Origin: Profundicola sp048268105
GTDB lineage: Bacteria > Bacteroidota > Bacteroidia > Flavobacteriales > Weeksellaceae
DNA: 64,000 nt
Reading direction: 5' to 3'
NCBI GenBank assembly: GCA_048268105.1
Contig: JBLWWH010000005.1
Location: 1 to 64,000 of the forward strand
In this document: piece after piece, positions 24,389 to 32,860 of the stretch
Layout: the number at the start of each line of letters is the position of its first letter
How positions within the stretch are numbered: the stretch's first letter is position 1
Position numbers and translations under genes: made by a program
Notes under the pieces: model-generated
Database searches by the model: none
What the model was told of the DNA's origin: nothing
Seen by the model: the letters and a program-made list of their open reading frames with translations, nothing else

Positions 24389-25789
24389 ATGAGTTCAACA
24401 GTAGCGTCAGAAGATGTCAAACGCTTTATGCCCTATTTGCTAGCGACCGCTATTTTTATGCAAATGTTGGATTCAACGATTCTTAACACTGCATTACCAG
24501 CCATCGCCGAAGATTTGGGCGAATCTGTACTCAATATGCAGTCAGCTATTATTAGCTACGTTCTTACTTTGGCTTTATTTATACCCGTGAGTGGTTATTT
24601 AGCGGACAAGTTTGGAACGAGGAAGATATTTATGCTAGCCTTAATTTTATTTAGTCTTGGATCTTTGTTTTGTGCTATGTCCCAAAATCTTCTACAATTG
24701 GACATGGCGCGTGTTTTTCAAGGACTAGGAGGTGCATTAATGACGCCCGTGGCTCGACTTTCGATGATTAAAACTTATCCTAAGAATGAGATTGTTAGAG
24801 CTATGAACTATGCAATTATTCCAGCTTTGGTAGGACCTATTATTGGTCCTTTGATCGGTGGATATTTGGTAGAATGGGTAAGCTGGCATTGGATTTTCCT
24901 TATCAACATTCCGATGGGTGTTTTGGGTTTATTGTTTAGTTTAAAATATATGCCCGATTACAAAGAAGAAAAGCCACAATTAGATTTAAAAGGATTTTTC
25001 ATTTTTGGTTCAGCATCAGTTTTGCTTTCAGTTGGCTTGGAATTATTAGGTCACCCAAAGAATACGACCATTATTTTGGTCCTACTAATGGCAGGATTCC
25101 TGATGTTGTACTTATATTTTAAACATGCTCAAAAAGCTTTAAAACCGCTTTTTCCCTTACATTTATTTCAAGTTCGCACCTTTCGTGTAGGTGTGATTGG
25201 TAATTTAGCCACCCGAATTGGAATTAGCGCCATCCCTTTATTAATACCACTTTTAGTGCAAGTTGCTTATGGTAAATCAGCCTCCTTAGCAGGTTGGATT
25301 GTTGCCCCAATGGCTTTGGCCGCCATGTTTGGGAAAACCATGGTAGTTCCGGTAATGAACAAGTTTGGATATCGAAAAATTTTAAGATTTAATACAGGAA
25401 TGCTCGGAATTTTAATTATGACTTTAGCCATACCAGGATTAGATGCGAATATCATTTGGTTTATTCCCGTGATGCTGCTGATGGGAATATTAAACTCTAT
25501 CCAATTCACAGCCATGAATGCAATTGCCATTTCTAACTTAAGAGATTATCAAAACAGTAGTGGAAATAGCTTACTTACGGTTAACCAGCAGTTAGCTATA
25601 GGATTTGGTATTGCAATCGGTATGTCTGTGTTGAACCTTTTTCAAAATCAATTTGGTTCGGGCGAAGTAGAAATTCACAAGGCTTTTAGGTATACATTTA
25701 TAACGATTGGTTTATTAACCTTCTTCACTGCTTTTATCTTTAGAAGGCTTCATACCAAGGATGGAGATAACTTAAAAACAGAAGATTAA
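24389..25789 (+). CDS. MFS drug exporter, DHA2 (EmrB/QacA/MdtD-like) family
   Basis: 466 residues, about 14 membrane segments. The DHA2 signature LDSTILNTALPAIAEDL is at residues ~23-39, motif A GYLADKFGTRKIFM at ~69-82, and the antiporter motif C PALVGPIIGPLIGGYLVEW at ~146-164. These proton antiporters export hydrophobic drugs, dyes or bile-like compounds across the inner membrane. No membrane-fusion protein or TolC homologue is adjacent, which agrees with a MdtD-like stand-alone carrier. A strong terminator follows. Confidence 0.9.
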   Translation: MSSTVASEDVKRFMPYLLATAIFMQMLDSTILNTALPAIAEDLGESVLNMQSAIISYVLTLALFIPVSGYLADKFGTRKIFMLALILFSLGSLFCAMSQNLLQLDMARVFQGLGGALMTPVARLSMIKTYPKNEIVRAMNYAIIPALVGPIIGPLIGGYLVEWVSWHWIFLINIPMGVLGLLFSLKYMPDYKEEKPQLDLKGFFIFGSASVLLSVGLELLGHPKNTTIILVLLMAGFLMLYLYFKHAQKALKPLFPLHLFQVRTFRVGVIGNLATRIGISAIPLLIPLLVQVAYGKSASLAGWIVAPMALAAMFGKTMVVPVMNKFGYRKILRFNTGMLGILIMTLAIPGLDANIIWFIPVMLLMGILNSIQFTAMNAIAISNLRDYQNSSGNSLLTVNQQLAIGFGIAIGMSVLNLFQNQFGSGEVEIHKAFRYTFITIGLLTFFTAFIFRRLHTKDGDNLKTED

Positions 25790-25820
25790 ACTAATTTTAT
25801 TCATTTTTTTCTTGAATTAA

Positions 25821-25850
25821 AAAATCCCATCGATTGATGGGATTTTTGCA
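25821..25850 (+). terminator. Terminator after the MFS exporter
   Basis: Perfect 11-bp stem AAAATCCCATC (25821-25831) with GATGGGATTTT (25836-25846), GATT loop. Because it is A- and T-flanked it can act on both strands; the convergent gene ends at 25891. Confidence 0.85.
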
Positions 25851-25890
25851 TTTTGTATAATACAGCTTTTTCTTAAAGTTGTAAAGCTAT

Positions 25891-27459
25891 TTAATTGTCT
25901 GAAGACGCCTCTTCTATTCTTTTCACATCTAAATCAACAAAGTCAAAACTAAAGTCGGTGACACTAGAAATTGGCTTCATTCTAAAGCCAGTTGATTTTC
26001 CATTTTCATCAAAGCTAAATAATAAAAATGCATCGGCATCAAAACTCCTGTTATCCCATTTAGCAATGTAGGTATGCGCATTATAAGGAATCAGCTCTCC
26101 TTTTAATTGAGGTTGATTATCCATAGAAATTCTCAAAGTTCTATTTTCTTCAAGAATATGCATATCTCCCAACCAGGCATCTTTATATTTACCCTTAATT
26201 TGTTCTTTGTCGGTGATACATCCTTTGGACTGAAATACAATCGCCTCTGCAAAAATATCAGCTTTTTCTTGGTTCACTTTGTTGAAATAATTATCCATAC
26301 GATCGCCATATTTCTTTACCCAATTTCTGTTTTTGTAGCCTAAATAGCTATCTTTAATTTCGTTATTAATAGCAGAAAAAGCTGCTCCGGATTGTTGATT
26401 AGTTAAAACTACAATTCCAATATTCTTTTCAGGTAATAATGTGAATTTAGTAACCGTTCCCAACAAACCACCGGAATGTGTTACCTCCAAGGTTCCTGCT
26501 ACATCACTCAAAAACCAACCTAAACCATAACCATAAAACTTAGAATCATATGGATTGTTTTTTGCCACCGGGATTGGTGTTTGCAAGGTCCATAATTCGT
26601 GCATTTGTTCTTCGCTAATCAAGCGTTTACCATCTTTAGTAACGCCGCCATTCATTAGGAATTCTGCCCAAGTAAGCATATCTGTAATATTACTCATAAT
26701 TCCTCCGGCTGGATTAGCCAATTCGCTCCAATCATGTGGAATTTGAGTAATCGTTCCTGCTACAGGCGCATGTGCATCAATAATATTACTTCTATCGCTT
26801 ACACGATTGTAAGATCCTTTAGAATTTTTCATTCCTACCGGTTGTAAGATTCTTTGCTCAATGAACTCAGCCCAAGTTAAACCACTTACCCGACGCAAAA
26901 CTTCTCCTGCAATATTGTACATATTATTATTGTACTGAAATTTAGAACGAAATGAGCTTTCTGGTTCTTGTTGTGCCACGCCATGGATTACATCATCAAT
27001 GCTATATGTATTACCTTCTGGAAAGAACATTAAATCCCCGGCCCCTAAACTCAATCCACTTCTGTGTGTAACCAAATCACGAATGGTGAATTCGTTGGCA
27101 GCATATTTATCTTTTAAATCAAATTCAGGAATATATTTTTTTACCTTATCATCCCAGTTTAATTTACCTTCATCTACCATAAGAGCCAAGGCAAAACAAG
27201 TGAATCCCTTTGAGTTAGATGCTACGCCCACCAAAGTATTCTCGTTCATCGGTTGGTTATTCGACAAAGACCTTACGCCATGGCCTTTAGCATAAACTAC
27301 CTTTCCATTTTCTATTACCCCAACAGATATTCCCGGAACCTCAAACGTTTTAAGGCTCTCCTGAACTAGTTTGTCAATCTGTTTTTCTGATAGTTGCGCG
27401 CTTAAATCCGTAAAGGAAATTAGCAATAAAACCAAAGTAAAAATCGAAGTATATTTCAT
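25891..27459 (-). CDS. Secreted serine hydrolase (class C beta-lactamase/D-peptidase family)
   Basis: 522 residues from the ATG at 27459, which opens a signal peptide ending LSAQ (residue 22). Catalytic motifs: S81-N-S-K84 (SxxK), Y176-N-N178 (YxN) and HSGG at ~335 (the KTG-like HxG box). Residues ~400-515 form a C-terminal beta domain (DUF3471-type), common in this family. Members include D-aminopeptidases and esterases; activity on beta-lactams is not implied. Periplasmic. Monocistronic, convergent with the MFS gene. Confidence 0.85.
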   Translation of the reverse strand: MKYTSIFTLVLLLISFTDLSAQLSEKQIDKLVQESLKTFEVPGISVGVIENGKVVYAKGHGVRSLSNNQPMNENTLVGVASNSKGFTCFALALMVDEGKLNWDDKVKKYIPEFDLKDKYAANEFTIRDLVTHRSGLSLGAGDLMFFPEGNTYSIDDVIHGVAQQEPESSFRSKFQYNNNMYNIAGEVLRRVSGLTWAEFIEQRILQPVGMKNSKGSYNRVSDRSNIIDAHAPVAGTITQIPHDWSELANPAGGIMSNITDMLTWAEFLMNGGVTKDGKRLISEEQMHELWTLQTPIPVAKNNPYDSKFYGYGLGWFLSDVAGTLEVTHSGGLLGTVTKFTLLPEKNIGIVVLTNQQSGAAFSAINNEIKDSYLGYKNRNWVKKYGDRMDNYFNKVNQEKADIFAEAIVFQSKGCITDKEQIKGKYKDAWLGDMHILEENRTLRISMDNQPQLKGELIPYNAHTYIAKWDNRSFDADAFLLFSFDENGKSTGFRMKPISSVTDFSFDFVDLDVKRIEEASSDN

Positions 27460-27595
27460 ATTATTTATTTTCAATCTCTCAAAAATAGAAATAAATTTAA
27501 TGATGCAATCCTTTAATTATAGTTAATCTATCTATTATCTCCCATTTACTGTGAAACATTTCTTAATTTCGTCAAGTTTTTATAAATCAATAGCA

Positions 27596-30079
27596 ATGCA
27601 CCCAAAAAATCTATTTATTTACTTATTCTTTTTCTCAACTTTCTTGGTTTTCGGACAAGAAATTTATCATCCAGAGGCAGAAAGAATCAATAATTTAGAA
27701 CACACCAAGCTTAAGGTTTCTTTTAATTATGAAAACCAAACTATGCCTGGCGAAGCTTGGATTACTCTAAAACCTCATTTCTATCCAACAGATTCACTGC
27801 ACCTAAATGCGCAATCTATGTTGATTCATGAAGTTGCCTTGGTTAAAAATGAAAAAAACTCAAAAATAAATTATGAATACAAGGATGATTTACTACACAT
27901 TGATTTAGATAAAACCTATAAAAAAGACGAAGAATACACGGTTTATATTAAATATACAGCTCAACCCGAAAAGGTTGCTTCAGCGGGAGGAAGCGCAATT
28001 TCTGATGCGAAAGGTTTGTATTTTATCAATCCCAAAGGTGAAGACCCAAACAAACCGATTCAAATTTGGACCCAAGGAGAACCAACCTCAAGTTCGGCTT
28101 GGTTTCCAACGATTGATGAATTGAACCAAAAAACATCTCAAGAATTATTTATGACAGTACCTTCTGAATATGTAACGCTTTCTAATGGTGTTTTGGTTAA
28201 GCAAACTCAGAATAAGGACAACACCAGAACAGATTATTGGAAGCAAACTTTAAAACATGCACCTTATTTATTCTTTATGGGGGTTGGAGATTTTGCTGTT
28301 ATTAAAGATAAGTGGAAAAACGTAGCGGTTGATTATTATGTAGAACATGAATATGCTCCATACGCGCAAGAGATTTTTGGTCATACGCCAGAAATGATGA
28401 CTTTCTTTTCAGAATTATTTGATTATCCATATCCGTGGGACAAATATTCACAAATCGTTGTAAGAGACTATGTAAGTGGTGCGATGGAAAATACAGGAGC
28501 TGTGGTTCACTTAGATAGAGCACAACAAAAACACGGACAATTAGTAGATGATAATACATGGGAAGATGTAATTGCGCATGAATTGATGCACCACTGGTTC
28601 GGGAATTTAGTAACCTCAGAAAGCTGGCCTAATCTATCTATGAATGAGGCTTTTGCCAATTATAGTGAATACTTATGGAGAGAATATAAATACGGAAAAG
28701 CTTCGGCTGACGAGCACAGATTTGAAGATTTACAATCTTATTTTGCTGATATGAATTTTAATAAAAACCTGGTAAGATTTGATTATGAAAAAGTTCAAGA
28801 TATGTTTGATCATGTAACTTATAATAAAGGAGGTTATATTCTACATATGTTGAGAAGCTATTTGGGAGATGATGCCTTCTTTGCCGGGTTGCAGAAATAT
28901 TTAAAAGACAATCAATTCGGTAAAGCAGAAGCACATCAACTTCGTTTAGCGATGGAGGAAGTAAGCGGACGTGATTTGAACTGGTTCTTCAATCAATGGT
29001 TTTATGGTCATGGACATCCGAAAATGCATGTAATTGTTGAGAAGAATGCAACAACGGCAACCGTTCATATAAAACAAAACCAGAAACCTCTATTTGAGTT
29101 CCCTTTTGCTATTGACGTTTATGAAGACGGAAAAGCTAAGAGACACCAAGTGTGGGTTGAGAAGAAAACAGTGAATACTTTTAAATTTAAAACCAACAAA
29201 GAAGCTGATTTGGTATTGGTGAATGCGGATCATGATTTAATTGCAGAAATTTCGCAAGACTTTAGCACACAAGAAAATGCTAATCGCTATACATGGGCAA
29301 CAGATGAGTATACGGATAGAATGTTGGCTTTACAAGAGTTGTCTGCAGAGCAATTAACACATGAGATGGCAGAAAAAACTTTATTAGCAGCTTTAGATGA
29401 TCCTTATGATGGTATTCGTGAGCAAGTTTTATCGAGTATTGAATTTTCGAGTTTAAAAAACAAAAAAGCTTGGTTGAGTAAGGTTGAAAGTTTAGCAAGT
29501 TCAGACCCAGAAACGCTAGTTCAAGCGGCGGCTTTACAAAATTTGGTTTCCTTGAATGATAAAAAGTATATGAGCACTTTTGAAAAAGCTTTAAAATCAG
29601 AATCTTTCTCTGTTCAAGCAGCTGGATTATTAGGGATTATGGAATTAGATAAAAGTAGAGCATTAGAATTAGCAGCAGGCTTAGACGATGATGTTTTAGC
29701 CACTTCACCAGATTTATTGGTTGCCATGATTCCTTATTGGAAATCGAACAATGATACGAGTCACTTCAATATTATGGCGGAATTAGCAGCCTTCTACAGC
29801 TTTGCAGCGATGCAAGACCCTAGCATGGCCAAACCTTCGGAAGATGCTTTTGTTTGGATTATGGAGTCAGATAGTTCACAAGCCACTGGGAAAATATTGA
29901 AACTGCAAACGCAAGTTTATAATCAATTAAAAGAAACGCAACCCATGGCATTGCCTTTTATTAAAAAGATGGTTGAAAGAGCTCTCAAATTAAAAACAGA
30001 AGCAGCGAAAGCGAACCCAACACCATCGATGGAAAAACAAATCGAAGCCATCCAAAAGACTTTGAATGGGATGAAGTAA
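27596..30079 (+). CDS. M1 family aminopeptidase, secreted
   Basis: 827 residues from the ATG at 27596, giving a signal peptide MHPKNLFIYLFFFSTFLVFG; a GTG 45 bases upstream would only lengthen the signal. Exopeptidase motif GAMEN at 295-299, zinc motif H328-E-L-M-H332 and the third ligand E351 (NEAF). The N-terminal beta domain, thermolysin-like domain and C-terminal helical HEAT-like domain (~590-827) are in the standard order. It removes N-terminal residues from peptides in the periplasm or at the surface. Monocistronic with terminator. Confidence 0.92.
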   Translation: MHPKNLFIYLFFFSTFLVFGQEIYHPEAERINNLEHTKLKVSFNYENQTMPGEAWITLKPHFYPTDSLHLNAQSMLIHEVALVKNEKNSKINYEYKDDLLHIDLDKTYKKDEEYTVYIKYTAQPEKVASAGGSAISDAKGLYFINPKGEDPNKPIQIWTQGEPTSSSAWFPTIDELNQKTSQELFMTVPSEYVTLSNGVLVKQTQNKDNTRTDYWKQTLKHAPYLFFMGVGDFAVIKDKWKNVAVDYYVEHEYAPYAQEIFGHTPEMMTFFSELFDYPYPWDKYSQIVVRDYVSGAMENTGAVVHLDRAQQKHGQLVDDNTWEDVIAHELMHHWFGNLVTSESWPNLSMNEAFANYSEYLWREYKYGKASADEHRFEDLQSYFADMNFNKNLVRFDYEKVQDMFDHVTYNKGGYILHMLRSYLGDDAFFAGLQKYLKDNQFGKAEAHQLRLAMEEVSGRDLNWFFNQWFYGHGHPKMHVIVEKNATTATVHIKQNQKPLFEFPFAIDVYEDGKAKRHQVWVEKKTVNTFKFKTNKEADLVLVNADHDLIAEISQDFSTQENANRYTWATDEYTDRMLALQELSAEQLTHEMAEKTLLAALDDPYDGIREQVLSSIEFSSLKNKKAWLSKVESLASSDPETLVQAAALQNLVSLNDKKYMSTFEKALKSESFSVQAAGLLGIMELDKSRALELAAGLDDDVLATSPDLLVAMIPYWKSNNDTSHFNIMAELAAFYSFAAMQDPSMAKPSEDAFVWIMESDSSQATGKILKLQTQVYNQLKETQPMALPFIKKMVERALKLKTEAAKANPTPSMEKQIEAIQKTLNGMK

Positions 30080-30100
30080 AAATTTCACAATTGGGAAAAT

Positions 30101-30138
30101 AAAATGGCACCGACTTTTAGTTGATGCCATTTTTTTAT
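30101..30138 (+). terminator. Terminator of the M1 peptidase gene
   Basis: AAAATGGCA (30101-30109) pairs with TGCCATTTT (30125-30133); an inner CGAC/GTTG stem extends it and seven T residues follow the stem. Confidence 0.82.
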
Positions 30139-30356
30139 TTTTTAAAATTAAAACAAGTGAGTTATAACTTCATATGGTGTTGATTGTCTGTAATTCCGGG
30201 AATAATCAAATATTGCTAATATTTTAAATCACATAATAACTTTAGCACTGAAGATTGTATATAGTCTTGAGAATTAAAAAACTAAGAAAAATTAATTGAG
30301 GCTAAGAACATGGTTCAAGAATGGAATATGAAATAGAACCAATGGAGAAAAATTTG

Positions 30357-30429
30357 AGCGGGAGACGAGACTCGAACTCGCAACAATCAGCTTGGAAGGC
30401 TGAAGCTCTACCAATTGAGCTACTCCCGC
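30357..30429 (-). tRNA. tRNA-Gly (anticodon TCC)
   Basis: 73 bases fold into a full cloverleaf on the minus strand: acceptor stem GCGGGAG/CTCCCGC, D arm GCTC/GAGC, anticodon stem TCAGC/GCTGA with loop CTTCCAA (anticodon TCC), T arm GCGAG/CTCGT around TTCGAGT, discriminator T. The 3' CCA is not encoded, as usual in this phylum. The gene stands alone in AT-rich DNA; the ~220 bases between it and the M1 terminator hold nothing that I can identify. Confidence 0.96.
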
Positions 30430-30614
30430 AGTAGTTAAATTACAGGGCAAAAGAACAAAATAAATTTGAAATTTAAAAATTCTGAAATTACTTTTATTAT
30501 GGTTTTTTCACAAAAAAAATTAAGCTATTCATTTTAAGAAAATTAGGCTTTAAAATAAATGAAGTCATTTTCTACATGTTCCTATCCGTACGTGTTAAGA
30601 AGATTTAGTTTTAA

Positions 30615-30845
30615 ATATTATTAAGCATAAACAAAAATCAGCAGAGCTTTGGATGGGGCGAATTCCATGATTTTTATTTATTTACAACCTCTAGTTATCA
30701 ATACAATATTAGTCAAAATATTGAAACATGCAGGAATCTAGGCCTTTTAGCGGATGTTCAATTTTCGGCTGAAAACGTAAAGAGGATTCCGCCAAGAACA
30801 CACGAATATAAAGCAAAACACCCAAAAATCATATTCCTTGAGTAA
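30615..30845 (+). pseudogene. Startless 76-codon open frame, possible gene remnant
   Basis: From just after a TAA at 30612 to a TAA at 30843 one frame stays open for 76 codons with no ATG, GTG or TTG in it. The encoded peptide has protein-like composition (SFGWGEFHDFYLFTTSSY early, then NVKRIPPRTHEYKAKHP near the end). This could be the C-terminal remnant of a lost gene or chance in AT-rich DNA. I recognise no family. The last part overlaps the glyA terminator. Confidence 0.25.
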
Positions 30846-30864
30846 GGATAGACTCTTGGGTGTT
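30808..30864 (-). terminator. Terminator of glyA
   Basis: AACACCCAA (30817-30825) pairs with TTGGGTGTT (30856-30864), and a second hairpin TCCTT-GAGT-AAGGA sits inside. On the minus strand TTTTGCTTT follows the stem. Confidence 0.65.
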
Positions 30865-30919
30865 ATTATAAAAATTTAGGTATAGTATTCCTAAAATTGA
30901 ATATTATTTTATAACTCAA

Positions 30920-32182
30920 TTACCACTGAAAAAGTGGATAAGAAGACATCATTTCATGAACTTCATTACTGATATTCTTTAAGTTATTCTCATCCGTTGG
31001 ATTTGAAATTACCTTATCAATGAATTCAGCAATGGTTAGCATATCATTTTCTTTAAGACCACGGGTGGTAATCGCTGGTGTACCGATTCTAATTCCAGAA
31101 GTAACAAATGGAGATTTATCATCAAAAGGCACCATGTTTTTGTTACAAGTAATGTCTGCCTTCACTAAAGCCTCCTCCGCGTCTTTACCGGTAATATCTT
31201 TATTTCTAAGATCAATCAACATCATGTGGTTTTCTGTACCACCAGAAGTTAATTGGTAATCTCTCTTCACTAATTCTTCTGCTAAAGCATTAGCATTTTT
31301 AATGATTTGTTTGGCATAATCACCAAACTCTGGCGTTAAATCTTCACCGAATGCAACTGCTTTCGCTGCAATAACATGCTCTAATGGTCCACCTTGGCTT
31401 CCTGGGAAAACAGCACTATCTAAGATTCTAGACATCATTCTTGGTTTTCCTTTGAATGTTTTTCCCCAAGGATTTTCGAAGTCTTTACCTAACATAATGA
31501 TTCCACCTCTTGGTCCACGTAATGTTTTGTGGGTGGTAGATGTAATAATATGACAATGGGGAACTGGGTTGTTTAATAAACCTTTTGCGATAAGCCCTGC
31601 TGGATGAGCGATATCTGCCATTAACAAAGCCCCTACTTCATCGGCCACTTTTCTGAATCTAGCATAGTCGATATCTCTAGGATAAGCTGAACCACCACAA
31701 ATAATCAATTGAGGTTTTTCTTTTCTAGCAGTCTCTTCCATCGCATCATAATCGATAAGTCCTGTTTCTTTGTCCACACCATAGAAACAAGTTTCGAAAC
31801 GTATTCCAGAGAAGTTAACTGGCGAACCATGCGTAAGGTGTCCTCCATGAGATAAATCTAATCCCATGATTTTGTCTCCTTGTTTTAAACAAGCTAGGTA
31901 AACAGCTGCATTAGCTTGAGATCCCGAATGTGGTTGTACGTTGGCATATTCAGCACCGAATAATTCTTTTAAACGATCTATGGCTAAATTCTCTACCTTA
32001 TCCACTACTTCACAGCCACCATAATACCTTTTTCCTGGATAACCCTCTGCATATTTGTTGGTTAAGACAGAACCCATAGCTTTTAATACATTCTCACTAA
32101 CGAAATTTTCTGAAGCAATAAGCTCGACACCGTTGATTTGGCGTTGCTTTTCTTCTTGAATAAGTTGAAATATTTGATCCAT
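30920..32182 (-). CDS. glyA: Serine hydroxymethyltransferase
   Basis: 420 residues. Highly conserved blocks are intact: NGVELIASENFVS, NKYAEGYPGKRYYGGC (residues ~42-57), QPHSGSQANAAVYLA, MADIAHPAGLIA, the PLP lysine in TSTTHKTLRGPRGG (~219) and GTPAITTRGL. It converts serine and tetrahydrofolate to glycine and methylene-tetrahydrofolate in the cytoplasm. The nearby tRNA-Gly is a coincidence of position as far as can be seen. A minus-strand TATTTTTG lies about 28 bases upstream and the intergenic region has GTCAT-type sites. Confidence 0.97.
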   Translation of the reverse strand: MDQIFQLIQEEKQRQINGVELIASENFVSENVLKAMGSVLTNKYAEGYPGKRYYGGCEVVDKVENLAIDRLKELFGAEYANVQPHSGSQANAAVYLACLKQGDKIMGLDLSHGGHLTHGSPVNFSGIRFETCFYGVDKETGLIDYDAMEETARKEKPQLIICGGSAYPRDIDYARFRKVADEVGALLMADIAHPAGLIAKGLLNNPVPHCHIITSTTHKTLRGPRGGIIMLGKDFENPWGKTFKGKPRMMSRILDSAVFPGSQGGPLEHVIAAKAVAFGEDLTPEFGDYAKQIIKNANALAEELVKRDYQLTSGGTENHMMLIDLRNKDITGKDAEEALVKADITCNKNMVPFDDKSPFVTSGIRIGTPAITTRGLKENDMLTIAEFIDKVISNPTDENNLKNISNEVHEMMSSYPLFQW

Positions 32183-32209
32183 TATAATTGTTTAAAAAAA
32201 TTTAAGACT

Positions 32210-32217
32210 CAAAAATA
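32210..32217 (-). promoter_or_regulatory. -7 element for glyA
   Basis: Minus strand reads TATTTTTG, an exact TAnnTTTG match, 27 bases before the glyA start. The nearest -33-like TTG is only 14 bases further upstream. Confidence 0.4.
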
Positions 32218-32235
32218 CTGAAAATAAACATCAAA

Positions 32236-32356
32236 GTCATATTCAAAAGCTACATTAAATCAAGTCGATGAGTAGATAAAACTGAAACGATAGACACGAA
32301 AATGACAAAGGTCATATAAAACTGAGTAAATCAACAGAAAACAAGACAAAAGTCAT
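32236..32356. promoter_or_regulatory. Three GTCAT sites, one a perfect inverted repeat, between glyA and the small secreted gene
   Basis: GTCAT occurs at 32236-32240, 32311-32315 and 32352-32356, each preceded by CAAAG or CAAAA-like bases. The middle one is a perfect inverted repeat ATGAC-AAAG-GTCAT (32302-32315); the third is GAC-AAAA-GTC (32345-32354). Centres of the last two are 41 bases apart, about four helical turns, and the third lies just before the -33 TTG. This looks like an operator set for one regulator; which one is unknown. Confidence 0.4.
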
Positions 32357-32358
32357 TG

Positions 32359-32387
32359 TTGAATTCACAATATGCGCCGTATATTTG
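32359..32387 (+). promoter_or_regulatory. Consensus Bacteroidetes promoter for the 86-residue secreted protein
   Basis: TTG (32359-32361), an 18-base spacer and TATATTTG (32380-32387) match TTG-N17-23-TAnnTTTG closely. The leader to the ATG is about 60 bases. Confidence 0.7.
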
Positions 32388-32452
32388 CACTCAGAATTAC
32401 GAAACAGTTAATAAATAGTTTGTTTAAGTGATTTTTATTAAAAATTGAAGAT

Positions 32453-32713
32453 ATGAAAAATTCATTATTAATTTTAGGTTTGGTAGCATCATCATGCTTA
32501 AGTGCTGGTTCTCTTCTAAATGAAAAAGATGCAAAAACAGTTTTCCCAACGAAGATTGAAGGATCAGCGTTTAAAATGGACATTTTAAAGGCAAAAATTT
32601 TAAAGATTCAATTACAAGATAAGAATCATAAAAGTTTGGATAGAAGTATTAAACTTTTAAATGAATTAAGACAGATTATTGCAAGAATGGACCGTGATTT
32701 AAGAGAAAATTAG
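32453..32713 (+). CDS. Small secreted helical protein, 86 residues, function unknown
   Basis: Signal peptide MKNSLLILGLVASSCLSAGS; a cysteine at 15 is followed by LSAG, so signal peptidase I cleavage after SAG is as likely as a lipobox. The mature part is about 65 residues, basic and helical, with leucine spacing (MDILKAKILKIQLQDKNH, LLNELRQIIARMDRDLREN) that suggests an amphipathic or short coiled-coil helix. No family recognised. It has one of the best promoters of the window, operator-like repeats in front and a strong terminator behind, so it is probably expressed and regulated. Confidence 0.65.
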   Translation: MKNSLLILGLVASSCLSAGSLLNEKDAKTVFPTKIEGSAFKMDILKAKILKIQLQDKNHKSLDRSIKLLNELRQIIARMDRDLREN

Positions 32714-32746
32714 AAAGTAGTTGATTATTAATTGATAGATTTTTTG

Positions 32747-32779
32747 ATTCCCTTTGACATGGTCAAAGGGAATTTTTTT
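32747..32779 (+). terminator. Terminator of the small secreted gene
   Basis: Perfect 12-bp stem ATTCCCTTTGAC (32747-32758) with GTCAAAGGGAAT (32762-32773), three-base loop, then six more T residues. Confidence 0.9.
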
Positions 32780-32804
32780 GTGCTAATATTTAGTTTTAAC
32801 CCAA

Positions 32805-32831
32805 TAAAAAAAGGAAGCCTTTCGACTTCCT
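32805..32831 (-). terminator. Terminator of trxB
   Basis: On the minus strand AGGAAGTC pairs with GGCTTCCT (plus 32812-32819 and 32824-32831, one G-T) around a GAAA tetraloop, followed by seven T residues. Confidence 0.85.
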
Positions 32832-32860
32832 AATATATTTTTGGAATCAGCATAATTTTT

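Larger units (their letters stand above)
30430..30919. other. Long non-coding stretch upstream of the tRNA and downstream of glyA
   Basis: 490 bases between tRNA-Gly and the glyA stop. It holds the glyA terminator near 30817-30864, the tRNA promoter region (no exact -7 match seen) and a startless open frame at 30615-30845 listed separately. I see no repeat or insertion-sequence end. Confidence 0.5.
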
